Below, piece after piece: positions 1 to 6,175 of a DNA stretch of 21,031 nucleotides. The notes below the pieces were generated by a model. That model was not told the origin of the DNA. It was given only the letters and a program-made list of their open reading frames with translations, and did no database searches. The stretch's first letter is position 1, and each line of letters begins with the position of its first letter. The position numbers were made by a program, and so were the translations under genes. Source of the stretch: Pseudomonadota bacterium (GTDB lineage: Bacteria > Pseudomonadota > Alphaproteobacteria > Sphingomonadales > Sphingomonadaceae); the NCBI GenBank assembly GCA_023387085.1, contig JAEWIL010000032.1:1-21031 (forward strand). Direction: 5' to 3'.

Positions 1-171
1 CCTGCCGATAGCGCCGCTGCCGCAAACCCTGCCGATGCGCCGCCGGCCTGGGCCGCCGCAATGCGGCGCCGCCAGATGGTGACGCATGGCGCGACTATCG
101 GCGCACAGACCCTGAAGAGCGGCGACAGCCATGGCGCCGGCTCGGCACCAAACATCAGCGAAAAGGACTGA
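1..171 (+). CDS. trbL: TrbL, conjugal transfer inner-membrane protein (C-terminal fragment)
   Basis: An open frame enters from the left edge and stops at the TGA at 169-171, giving 56 residues. It contains PPAWAAAMRRRQ and ends TLKSGDSHGAGSAPNISEKD. That ending is characteristic of TrbL proteins of Tn4371-like systems, where the C-terminal cytoplasmic tail has the same SGDSHGxG pattern. TrbL is a VirB6-like polytopic inner-membrane component of the conjugative type IV secretion channel. The membrane segments lie outside the window. The next gene, trbF, begins 6 bp after the stop, so the two are in one operon. The identification rests on this short tail and on the gene order, and the two agree. 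Confidence 0.85.
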   Translation, partial: PADSAAAANPADAPPAWAAAMRRRQMVTHGATIGAQTLKSGDSHGAGSAPNISEKD

Positions 172-177
172 TCTATC

Positions 178-861
178 ATGTTCAGAAGGCCCACCAATCA
201 TTATGGCCGCGCGCCCGAGCCGGTCACGCCCTACCAGCGCGCCGCGCAGGTCTGGGACGACCGCATCGGTTCTGCGCGCGTCCAGGCGAAGAACTGGCGG
301 CTCGCCTTCTTCGGCTCGCTCCTGCTTTCGGGCGGTCTCGCCGGCGGCCTTATCTGGCATTCGGCGCGGGGTACGATCACACCCTGGGTTGTAGAGGTCG
401 ACAAGCTCGGCGAGGCCCGTGCCGTGGCCCCCGCCGACGAGGATTATCGGCCGACCGATCCGCAGACGGCATTCCACCTTGCGCGCTTCATCGAACATGT
501 CCGCGCGGTCCCCGCCGATCCCATCGTGCTGCGCAAGGACTGGTTGTCGGCCTACGACTTCACAACCGCTGCCGGCGCACAGGCGCTGAACGACCATGCG
601 CGGAACAACGATCCCTTTGCCGAGGTGGGCAAATTCCAGGTCGCGGTCGATGTGTCGAGCGTGATCCGCGCCTCAAAGGACAGCTTCCGTATCGCCTGGA
701 CCGAGCGCCGCTATCAGGACGGCAGCCTGATCGAAACTTCGCGGTGGTCGGCCATCCTCACCGTCACCCATGCGCCGCCGCGCACCCCCGACGCCCTCCG
801 CCGCAATCCGCTCGGAGTCTTTGTGTCCGCTATCTCATGGTCGAAGGAGCTCAGCCAATGA
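178..861 (+). CDS. trbF: TrbF, VirB8-like conjugal transfer protein
   Basis: The protein has 227 residues. It has a short cytoplasmic N-terminus with the typical VTPYQRAAQVWDDRIGSARVQAKNWR stretch, one membrane segment at about 43-60, and a periplasmic NTF2-like domain. Conserved pieces such as ITPWVVEVDKLGE, FHLARFIEHVR, FRIAWTERRY and NPLGVFVSAISWSKEL fit TrbF closely in order and length. TrbF is the VirB8 equivalent and is thought to form part of the inner-membrane platform of the secretion channel. The ATG at 178 is preceded by AAGGA about 10 bp upstream. Its stop overlaps the trbG start as ATGA, which implies translational coupling. Confidence 0.95.
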   Translation: MFRRPTNHYGRAPEPVTPYQRAAQVWDDRIGSARVQAKNWRLAFFGSLLLSGGLAGGLIWHSARGTITPWVVEVDKLGEARAVAPADEDYRPTDPQTAFHLARFIEHVRAVPADPIVLRKDWLSAYDFTTAAGAQALNDHARNNDPFAEVGKFQVAVDVSSVIRASKDSFRIAWTERRYQDGSLIETSRWSAILTVTHAPPRTPDALRRNPLGVFVSAISWSKELSQ

Positions 862-1709
862 AGGCCATTTCTCGTATCCCGCTGTTCATCGGCGTTGTTG
901 CGCTCGGCGCAGCGTCGCCATCTTTCGCGGCCGAAAGCCGCGACCCGAAGGCGAATGTCGGGCGCGCCAATAACGCGGCGCGCGTGCAGCCCGATCGCGC
1001 GACCTTCCTAAACGCGATCCAGAAATATGCCTGGGCCGAGGGCGCCCTGTTCCAGGTCTATACGTCGCCGGGTCAGGTGACCGACATCGTTCTGCAGCAG
1101 GGCGAAGAACTTGTTGGACCCGGGCCCGTAGCCGCGGGAGATACGGTGCGCTGGATCATCGGTGACACGGTAAGCGGAAGCGGCGCCGCTCGCCGCGTCC
1201 ATATTTTGGTGAAACCAACGCGGTCCGACATCATGACGAATATTGTCATCAACACGAGCCGTAGGACCTATCACATCGAGCTTCGCGCCACGCCCGCGAC
1301 CTATATGGCATCGGTGTCCTGGTCGTACCCGGAACAGGAACTGATCGCGCTGCGCGCCGCTGAGGCGGAACGCGAGCGGGTCGCGCCCGTCGCGGCCGGT
1401 CTCGATCTTGCCGCGCTCAATTTCCGCTACAGCCTGTCAGGCGACAAGCCCGACTGGCGCCCGGTCCGCGTGTTCGATGATGGGCGGCAGATGTTCATCG
1501 AATTTGGTGAAGACATCGGAACCGGAAATATGCCGCCCCTGTTCGCCGTGGGCGCGAAAGGCGAAGCCGAGCTTCTCAATTACCGCGTCCATGGCCGCTT
1601 CATGATCGTCGACCGTCTGTTCGAGCGCGGCGAGCTGCGCATCGGCGCGGGCCGCGCCGCCCGCAAGGTCGTTATCGAACGCGCCGGCGGCGTACGGGGA
1701 CGCTCGTGA
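858..1709 (+). CDS. trbG: TrbG, VirB9-like conjugal transfer protein
   Basis: The protein has 283 residues and begins with a Sec signal peptide (hydrophobic core about 7-20, SFA cleavage motif near residue 24). The mature part is periplasmic and outer-membrane associated. It shows VirB9/TrbG features: a QxYTSPGQVTDIVLQQGEEL segment, a TNIVINTSRRTYHIELRAT segment, and a C-terminal domain with FNFRYS-like and PVRVFDDGRQMFIEF motifs. VirB9-type proteins join the VirB10-type protein in the core channel. The start at 858 overlaps the trbF stop. An upstream in-frame ATG at 744 lies inside trbF and lacks a signal peptide. The stop overlaps the GTG start of trbI, so trbF, trbG and trbI are tightly coupled. 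Confidence 0.95.
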   Translation: MKAISRIPLFIGVVALGAASPSFAAESRDPKANVGRANNAARVQPDRATFLNAIQKYAWAEGALFQVYTSPGQVTDIVLQQGEELVGPGPVAAGDTVRWIIGDTVSGSGAARRVHILVKPTRSDIMTNIVINTSRRTYHIELRATPATYMASVSWSYPEQELIALRAAEAERERVAPVAAGLDLAALNFRYSLSGDKPDWRPVRVFDDGRQMFIEFGEDIGTGNMPPLFAVGAKGEAELLNYRVHGRFMIVDRLFERGELRIGAGRAARKVVIERAGGVRGRS

Positions 1710-2917
1710 GCGCGCCGGACCGTGAAGAGGAGGTGGGCGCGGAGCCCGCCGCCGCTCCCGCCCCCGGTGGGGATCCCTTCCGGCTCGGCGGCGAGCCGCC
1801 GCAAGTCATGCGACTGTCGCGCAAAGCACTCGCCATCATTGGCGGTGCGTCGGGGATCGCGATCGGCGCTGCGCTTCTCTATGCCCTGCAACCGATCAAG
1901 CCGAAGGTTGCCGAGAATCTCTACGACAGCGACCGGGCGAAAAAGTCCGAACTCGTGACGGGTGCGCCGGGCGATTATACCAAGATTCCGAAGCTGGGCG
2001 ATCCGCTCCCCGGCGACCTCGGGCGACCGATTCTCGCCGCGCGCGAGAAGGGCGAGGCTGTGCCGGTGCCGCCGATCGGCGCTCCGCCCCCGCCCGGTCC
2101 GCGGGTCGCGGCTGCAGAGCAGGCGCGCGCCCGAGCGACGCAGGAGCGCGAAAGCGCGCGGTCGAGCCAGCTCTTCCTCGGCGGAGCGCCCGCAGTCGCG
2201 GCGCAGCCGCTGACCTTGGCCGACAGCGGGCCGCAGTCGGCGCCCGCCAATCCGCAAACAAGCTCGACGGCAACCGACAAGCGCAGGAGTTTCCTGAGCC
2301 CGAATGGCGTCCAGCCGGCGGAGAGCAAGGCGCGCCTCGTCGAGCCTAGCTCGCCGTATGTCATACAAGCGGGCAGCTTCATTCCGGCGGCCCTGATCAC
2401 CGGCATCCGGTCCGATCTTCCGGGTCAAATCACTGCGCAGGTCACGCAAAATGTCTATGACAGTCCGACCGGGCGGATCCTGCTGATCCCGCAAGGGTCG
2501 CGCCTTGTGGGCGAGTATGACAGCGAGATCGCTGCAGGACAGAGCCGGGTGTTGCTCGCCTGGGACCGGCTGATCCTCCCGGGTGGGCGCTCGATCACCC
2601 TCGACCGTCTGCCGGGCGCCGACGGCTCGGGAATGGCGGGCCTCTCGGATCGCACAAACTATCATTGGGGCCATATGTTCAAGGCTGCGCTGATCTCGAC
2701 GCTTCTTGGCGTCGGAGCCGAGCTTGGCGCCGGCGACGAAGATCGGCTTGTTCAGGCCGTGCGCGGCGGGGCGCAGGATAGCATCAACGAGACTGGTCGT
2801 GAGATCGTCGAGAGGCAGCTCCGGGTGCCGCCGACGATCACCATCCGGTCAGGGTTCGAGCTGCGGGTCCTCGTGACCCGCGATCTGGTCCTTGAGCCCA
2901 TGGAAATACTGCGATGA
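1706..2917 (+). CDS. trbI: TrbI, VirB10-like conjugal transfer protein
   Basis: The protein has 403 residues and starts at a GTG (1706) that overlaps the trbG TGA. Residues 1-39 are cytoplasmic and acidic and Pro/Ala-rich. A single membrane segment follows at about 40-61, then a long Ala/Pro-rich periplasmic linker to about residue 210. The conserved VirB10/TrbI domain starts near PYVIQAGSFIPAALITGI and includes GQITAQVTQNVYDSPTGR, LLIPQGSRLVGEYDS and the DRTNYHWGHMFKAALISTLL stretch that forms the outer-membrane part. VirB10-type proteins span the periplasm and link inner and outer membranes in the channel. The length and domain order are normal. The stop overlaps the next gene as ATGA. Confidence 0.95.
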   Translation: MSAPDREEEVGAEPAAAPAPGGDPFRLGGEPPQVMRLSRKALAIIGGASGIAIGAALLYALQPIKPKVAENLYDSDRAKKSELVTGAPGDYTKIPKLGDPLPGDLGRPILAAREKGEAVPVPPIGAPPPPGPRVAAAEQARARATQERESARSSQLFLGGAPAVAAQPLTLADSGPQSAPANPQTSSTATDKRRSFLSPNGVQPAESKARLVEPSSPYVIQAGSFIPAALITGIRSDLPGQITAQVTQNVYDSPTGRILLIPQGSRLVGEYDSEIAAGQSRVLLAWDRLILPGGRSITLDRLPGADGSGMAGLSDRTNYHWGHMFKAALISTLLGVGAELGAGDEDRLVQAVRGGAQDSINETGREIVERQLRVPPTITIRSGFELRVLVTRDLVLEPMEILR

Positions 2918-3141
2918 CAAGGTTGCGGCTGGGGCCGATCACCGAGGAGAAGCCGGTCAAGCTGACTCTCGAACTCTCTGGCGAGCTGATGCGGGACGTC
3001 GGTCTTTATGCGGAAATTCACGCGAAGCTGACCGGCCTTGCGGCGCCGTTGCCGGCGGAGCGCATCATCACCGCCATGATCGGCCGGTTCATCGCCAGTG
3101 ACCGCGAATTCAGCAAGCAGCGAAGGAGGACGACCATATGA
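2914..3141 (+). CDS. DUF2274 family protein, trb-operon associated
   Basis: This small protein has 75 residues (MTRLRLGPITEEKPVKLTLELSGELMRDVGLYAEIHAK...). It matches the DUF2274 family, which is usually encoded directly after trbI in Tn4371-like elements. The centre (TLELSGELMRDVGLYAEIHAKLTG) looks amphipathic and resembles the DNA-contacting arm and first helix of ribbon-helix-helix proteins. A regulatory or DNA-binding role is therefore possible but unproven. There is no signal peptide or membrane segment. The start overlaps the trbI stop and the stop overlaps the next start, so it is embedded in the transfer operon. The family has no established function that I know of. Confidence 0.85.
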   Translation: MTRLRLGPITEEKPVKLTLELSGELMRDVGLYAEIHAKLTGLAAPLPAERIITAMIGRFIASDREFSKQRRRTTI

Positions 3142-3359
3142 TAAGAAGCGAAGCCCCCATCTACCTCGACACCGTCCTTCATCTTTCGGGTCTGTCCCGA
3201 GCGACCCTCTACCGCCAGGTCGCTGCCGGCGCCTTCCCGAAGCCGACGAAGCAAGGTCGTCGCAACGTCTGGGACGAAAGCGCAGTGGCGCGCTGGCTCC
3301 TCGATCCGGAACAGTATCGCGAACTGGCGACCGTGACCGATGGGGCGGACGCGCGGTAA
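3138..3359 (+). CDS. AlpA-like helix-turn-helix protein, possible excisionase
   Basis: The protein has 73 residues. It contains a compact winged-helix fold typical of AlpA/MerR-like small regulators: IYLDTVLHLSGLSRATLYRQVAAGAFPKPTKQGRRNVWDESAVARWL. GLSRATLYRQVAAGAFP is the helix-turn-helix, and the W near residue 45 with AVARWL closes the wing and helix. AAGGAGG lies 8 bp before the ATG at 3138, a strong ribosome-binding site, and the start overlaps the DUF2274 stop. AlpA-family proteins act as transcription regulators of integrases or as excision factors. Being the last gene before the integrase makes a recombination-directionality role plausible, but this is inferred from position and fold only. 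Confidence 0.85.
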   Translation: MIRSEAPIYLDTVLHLSGLSRATLYRQVAAGAFPKPTKQGRRNVWDESAVARWLLDPEQYRELATVTDGADAR

Positions 3360-3363
3360 ATCG

Positions 3364-3404
3364 TTGCGGCCGCGGTTTCTTCACCGGCAAATCCGCGGTC
3401 GCAA
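3364..3404. terminator. Stem-loop between convergent AlpA-like and integrase genes
   Basis: TTGCGGCCGCGG at 3364-3375 can pair with CCGCGGTCGCAA at 3393-3404. This gives a 12-bp stem with one G-U wobble and a 17-nt loop. It starts 4 bp after the stop of the AlpA-like gene and ends 32 bp before the integrase stop. It could therefore end transcription from either side. No T-tract follows on either strand, so Rho-independent termination is only suggested. Confidence 0.45.
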
Positions 3405-3436
3405 TCAACATCCTCGGGCCGGAGGGTCGGCGGGTA

Positions 3437-4774
3437 CTAGGCTGCCATTTTCTTTGGTGCCTGCTGACGGGACAGAAATTCATCCAGTGCCGTCTTCCGC
3501 GAATTGCGATCAAGCGCGTAGGCGCGTTGTTTGAAGACTGTGCCTTCGAGCAGCGCAGCGATATATCCTGCGAGCGTGTCCGCCGCTACGATCAGGGTAG
3601 CATCCAGAACATGGATGTATTTGCTCGTGACCGAGCCCTTCGCGTGACCGAGAAGGGCGGCTATCGTGACCTCGGTAAAGCCCAGATCATTCCCGATGCT
3701 CGCGAAGCTGTGGCGCAGGATATGCGGAGTGATCCCTTCGAGCGGGGACCCGATAAAAATCTCGTTCCATTGATTGGGTAGCCCGCCGAATGCCGTATCT
3801 TCGCCGCGCGGACCCTGAAAGACGTAGGTGCCATTGTCCTCATTCTCCCGTGACTCCAGGAATTCGACAACGGGGAGCCCGATCGGGCGAACCGACCGGC
3901 CTTCCTTGCTGTCCGAGAGGCGCAGGCAGCTTCCGTCGATGTCGACGTCGCACCATTTCAGGTTGATGATCTCGCCGCGGCGGCAACCCGTCATCGCGAT
4001 CTGGCGGATAATATCGACCGACTCGCGGTACCGCTCATTCTCGGAAGCGGCCTTGAGCATTCGGCCGAGGATCCGATACTCACCGTCGTTCAGACGCCGC
4101 GTGCGGACATTGTCCTTCGGCCGTTTGATGCCATGGGCGGGATTGCTGTCGATGACACCGAGGTCGACGGCATAGGTGAGTATCCCACCAATCAAGCCGA
4201 GCGTGCGGGCCGCTGTACCCGGGCCGCCCCGCACATTCGCGCGGCCGCGAAGCTTGTCCGTCTTGATGAACGCCCTGGTCTTGCCCGCCATGATGTCGCG
4301 CATGACCTTCGTGAGGATCGCCTTGGTGAGGTCCTTGACCCGTCGAGTTCCAAGCAAGGGAATAACGTGCCGTTCGATACGACCGAGATCGATATCGACG
4401 GTAGATTGCTTCTTGGGGCGACCACCTTTGCCGAGAATGAGACCGTTCCTGAGATCATCCATGTAGAGCTCGCAGAGCTCTTTCATCGACATGGCCTTAT
4501 TGAACTCCGCCCTCTCTTCCGCCGGGTCGTCACCCTGAGCGACGCGGCCGAGCTGAGCCTTGGCCTCGCGCCGGGCCGTCTCCGGCGTCCATATGCCATG
4601 AAGACCGATGGTATAGCGGCGCGATCGTCCATCGGCTCGGTACTGGATCAGATAGCTGCGCTTCCCCGTCGGAAAAATCCGGAGCCCGAAGCCGGGAAGC
4701 TCATCGTCCCAGAGGACATAATCTTTCGATTCTGCTATGGCAGTCTCGACAATGCGCTTGGTCAGTTTGACCAC
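3437..4774 (-). CDS. int: Tyrosine-type site-specific integrase
   Basis: The integrase has 445 residues and a full domain set. The N-terminal arm-binding (DUF4102-like) domain covers about 1-80 (LWDDELPGFGLRIFPTGKRSYLIQYR). A core-binding SAM-like domain follows at about 95-205, then the catalytic domain at about 225-400. All catalytic residues are visible: Arg265 in TGCRRGEI, a likely beta-hairpin Lys290, His351 and Arg354 in HILRHSF, His377 in LLGHAKG and Tyr386 in SKYIHV. The start is GTG at 4774, with GGAGA 6 bp upstream. The promoter-side DNA carries the att site and repeats, as expected for an element integrase. It should catalyse integration into, and with a helper excision from, the tRNA-Arg(CCG) gene. 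It appears intact. Confidence 0.95.
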   Translation of the reverse strand: MVKLTKRIVETAIAESKDYVLWDDELPGFGLRIFPTGKRSYLIQYRADGRSRRYTIGLHGIWTPETARREAKAQLGRVAQGDDPAEERAEFNKAMSMKELCELYMDDLRNGLILGKGGRPKKQSTVDIDLGRIERHVIPLLGTRRVKDLTKAILTKVMRDIMAGKTRAFIKTDKLRGRANVRGGPGTAARTLGLIGGILTYAVDLGVIDSNPAHGIKRPKDNVRTRRLNDGEYRILGRMLKAASENERYRESVDIIRQIAMTGCRRGEIINLKWCDVDIDGSCLRLSDSKEGRSVRPIGLPVVEFLESRENEDNGTYVFQGPRGEDTAFGGLPNQWNEIFIGSPLEGITPHILRHSFASIGNDLGFTEVTIAALLGHAKGSVTSKYIHVLDATLIVAADTLAGYIAALLEGTVFKQRAYALDRNSRKTALDEFLSRQQAPKKMAA

Positions 4775-4801
4775 GGGCCATCTCCAATTTGACCCTCATT
4801 T

Positions 4802-4823
4802 CACGTAAGCACCACGTAAGCAC
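4802..4823. repeat. Perfect 11-bp tandem repeat upstream of int
   Basis: CACGTAAGCAC occurs twice head to tail at 4802-4812 and 4813-4823. The pair begins 28 bp upstream of the integrase GTG. An 11-bp period is about one helical turn, so a protein could bind both copies on the same DNA face. Candidate roles are an integrase or excisionase arm site or an int operator. The function is inferred from position only. Confidence 0.7.
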
Positions 4824-4838
4824 GCGGGAGAAAATCGG

Positions 4839-4941
4839 GGCGTAATCAAGGTTACGCCAGCGGAAACGGCCAAAGCAAGAAAATGACAGTAAGGTAGTGA
4901 CTTTGGTAAGAAAAACTTGCTATAGCGTTCTCTGGCGTAAC
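4839..4941. repeat. GGCGTAA repeats flanking the att region
   Basis: GGCGTAA at 4839-4845 and its reverse complement TTACGCC at 4852-4858 form a 7-bp inverted repeat with a 6-nt spacer. A longer match, GTTACGCCAG at 4851-4860, is repeated in inverted orientation as CTGGCGTAAC at 4932-4941. That is 14 bp from the start of the tRNA fragment. Three copies so near an attachment core suggest recombinase or accessory-factor sites, but binding is not shown by sequence alone. Confidence 0.55.
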
Positions 4942-4954
4942 GAAGTAAGTACCC

Positions 4955-5000
4955 CCTCCGAAGGCAGAGGCCAGGGGTTCGAATCCCTTCGGGTGCGCCA
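4955..5000 (+). other. Attachment site: 3' fragment of tRNA-Arg(CCG)
   Basis: The sequence reads as the 3' part of a tRNA. The anticodon loop CTCCGAA (anticodon CCG) is at 4956-4962, followed by the 3' anticodon-stem strand GGCAG and a 5-nt variable loop. The T-arm AGGGG-TTCGAAT-CCCTT spans 4973-4989, and the 3' acceptor strand CGGGTGC, G73 and an encoded CCA end at 5000. The upstream bases do not pair with GGCAG and there is no D-arm or 5' acceptor strand (GCACCCG expected). It is therefore a truncated copy, as left by integration into the 3' half of a tRNA gene. It marks the boundary between element and chromosome. Confidence 0.88.
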
Positions 5001-5041
5001 TTTCTCATTATATTTCCATCGTTCGGTGGCGATATGGCGAT

Positions 5042-5060
5042 GAGCCCCCTGCGCGGGCTC
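5042..5060 (+). terminator. Possible terminator after the tRNA-Arg locus
   Basis: GAGCCC at 5042-5047 pairs with GGGCTC at 5055-5060 across a 7-nt loop, and TTCC follows. It lies 42 bp after the tRNA 3' end, where a tRNA terminator would be expected. The stem is only 6 bp and there is no real T-tract, so the call is weak. Confidence 0.35.
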
Positions 5061-5282
5061 TTCCGTAGGCGGGTCTTTGAAATCCACGCTGCCGGGGCCA
5101 ACCTGTCCGATCGCGAACAGAATCGACGGCCGTCTGCGCCATCATTCCAACATTGGAGGTCTTTCCGGAGAGCATTGAAGCCGCGCCGCTGCCGTTCATT
5201 GAAATTTCATCGCGCATGTGGCATCGCGTTCGCATGCGGGCCGGGCCCCTCTGGCGAACGTTCCTTGGGCGTTCGTGATGTC

Positions 5283-5313
5283 GGACCGCATCGAGCATGC
5301 TCGATGCAGGTCC
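5283..5313. repeat. 20-bp perfect palindrome with extended arms
   Basis: GCATCGAGCATGCTCGATGC at 5288-5307 equals its own reverse complement. GGACC (5283-5287) and GGTCC (5309-5313) extend it, with one unpaired A at 5308. It lies about 60 bp upstream of the Bax-inhibitor-1 start. It could be a dimeric operator, a hairpin in the 5' leader, or a terminator remnant. No T-tract follows. Confidence 0.6.
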
Positions 5314-5375
5314 ATTTTCATTTTCGTTCATAGACCTGCTCGTGCTGCTCGTTGGATCGATCAACGAGGATGGAT

Positions 5376-6089
5376 ATGTTCGAACAGCAATCTCTTCGCC
5401 GGACCGCCGCCGCCCAGGGCGCCGCGTTCGATGCGGGCCTGAAGCGCCACATGCTGCGGGTCTATAATTATATGGCCTCCGGTGTTCTGCTGACCGGTAT
5501 CGTTGCGATGCTCGTCGCGTCGACGCCGGCGCTTTACCAGCCGATCTTCGGAACGCCGCTCAAATGGGTGGTGATGCTGGCGCCGCTTGCCTTCGTCTTT
5601 CTGCTTTCCTTCCGGATCGAGAAGATGTCGGCCGCGACCGCGCAGACGGTGTTCTGGGTCTTTTCGGGCCTGATGGGCCTGTCGCTCGCGTCGGTGTTTC
5701 TGGTGTTTACGGGCGCCAGCATCGCGCAGACCTTTTTCGTCACGGCGATCATGTTCCTGTCGATGAGTCTCTACGGCTATACGACCGGGCGCGACCTATC
5801 GAAGGCAGGCAGTTTCCTGATCATGGGCCTGGTCGGCGTCGTGATCGCCAGCCTGGTCAATCTGTTCCTGCAGTCGAGCGCGCTGCAGCTGGTCGTGTCG
5901 ATCGTCGGCGTCATCGTCTTCACAGGGCTGACCGCGTGGGACACGCAGAACATCAAATCGCAATATGCCGCGCATCACGGGCACGAGACCAACAGCAAGC
6001 TTGCCGTGTTCGGCGCGCTGTCGCTGTATCTCAATTTCGTCAACCTGTTTCAGATGCTGCTGACCCTCATGGGGCAGCGCGAGGAATAA
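5376..6089 (+). CDS. Bax inhibitor-1/YccA family membrane protein
   Basis: This integral membrane protein has 237 residues and about seven hydrophobic segments. It opens with MFEQQSLRRTAAAQGAAFDAGLKRHMLRVYNYMASGVLLTGIVA, an N-terminus typical of alphaproteobacterial Bax-inhibitor-1 family proteins. FTGLTAWDTQNIKSQY and LSLYLNFVNLFQMLLTLMG near the end carry the family's C-terminal Asp-rich pore region. Bacterial homologues such as YetJ act as pH-sensitive calcium leak channels; the role here is not known. I chose the ATG at 5376 because GAGG lies 6 bp upstream. An in-frame ATG at 5370 would add two residues but leaves no spacing. The gene stands alone and is convergent with the peroxiredoxin gene. 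Confidence 0.92.
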   Translation: MFEQQSLRRTAAAQGAAFDAGLKRHMLRVYNYMASGVLLTGIVAMLVASTPALYQPIFGTPLKWVVMLAPLAFVFLLSFRIEKMSAATAQTVFWVFSGLMGLSLASVFLVFTGASIAQTFFVTAIMFLSMSLYGYTTGRDLSKAGSFLIMGLVGVVIASLVNLFLQSSALQLVVSIVGVIVFTGLTAWDTQNIKSQYAAHHGHETNSKLAVFGALSLYLNFVNLFQMLLTLMGQREE

Positions 6090-6099
6090 ACTCTCCCTA

Positions 6100-6126
6100 G
6101 CGGCCGGCGCCTCAAGCTCCGGCCGC
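6100..6126 (+). terminator. Terminator after the Bax inhibitor-1 gene
   Basis: GCGGCCGG at 6100-6107 pairs with CCGGCCGC at 6119-6126 across an 11-nt loop, and GCCTTTCT follows. It begins 11 bp after the stop codon, between two convergent genes. The stem is strong and the T-tract short. Confidence 0.6.
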
Positions 6127-6175
6127 GCCTTTCTATTGCCTTGTTCGACGACCTGCTTTCCAGGGGGGTCGACGA

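Larger units (their letters stand above)
1..5000. mobile_element. Integrative conjugative element, right end (partial)
   Basis: This is the distal part of an integrated conjugative element whose left part lies outside the window. It contains the end of a Trb-type mating-pair-formation operon, a DUF2274 gene, an AlpA-like regulator and a tyrosine integrase. It stops at a tRNA-Arg 3' fragment on the + strand that ends at 5000. Because the fragment is a tRNA 3' end and the element lies on its 5' side, the intact tRNA should be at the other end of the element. The gene order trbL-trbF-trbG-trbI is typical of Tn4371-like elements of proteobacteria. The relaxase, coupling protein, remaining trb genes and cargo are not visible. 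Confidence 0.85.
5001..5375. other. Gene-free stretch next to the att site
   Basis: I see no credible gene in these 375 bp. The open frames here have no recognisable domains or convincing ribosome-binding sites. The stretch holds a short hairpin at 5042-5060, a weak CGAACG/CGTTCG inverted repeat at 5255-5275, and the strong palindrome at 5283-5313. It is chromosomal DNA that would follow the tRNA-Arg gene in an element-free strain. The promoter of the Bax-inhibitor-1 gene must lie here, but I could not place it. Confidence 0.6.

Noticed and set aside
4796..5101. Minus-strand frame of 101 codons containing GAPEGIRTPG
   Set aside because: The recognisable peptide is the reverse translation of the tRNA-Arg fragment, a well-known false gene signature. 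It is not a protein.
5255..5275. CGAACG/CGTTCG inverted repeat
   Set aside because: Only 6 bp arms with a 9-nt loop and no T-tract; too weak to call as a terminator or operator.
5008..5364. Minus-strand frame of 118 codons and plus-strand frame 5034-5333 in the gap before the Bax-inhibitor-1 gene
   Set aside because: Neither has a recognisable domain, ribosome-binding site or coherent composition. They span hairpins and are best treated as non-coding.
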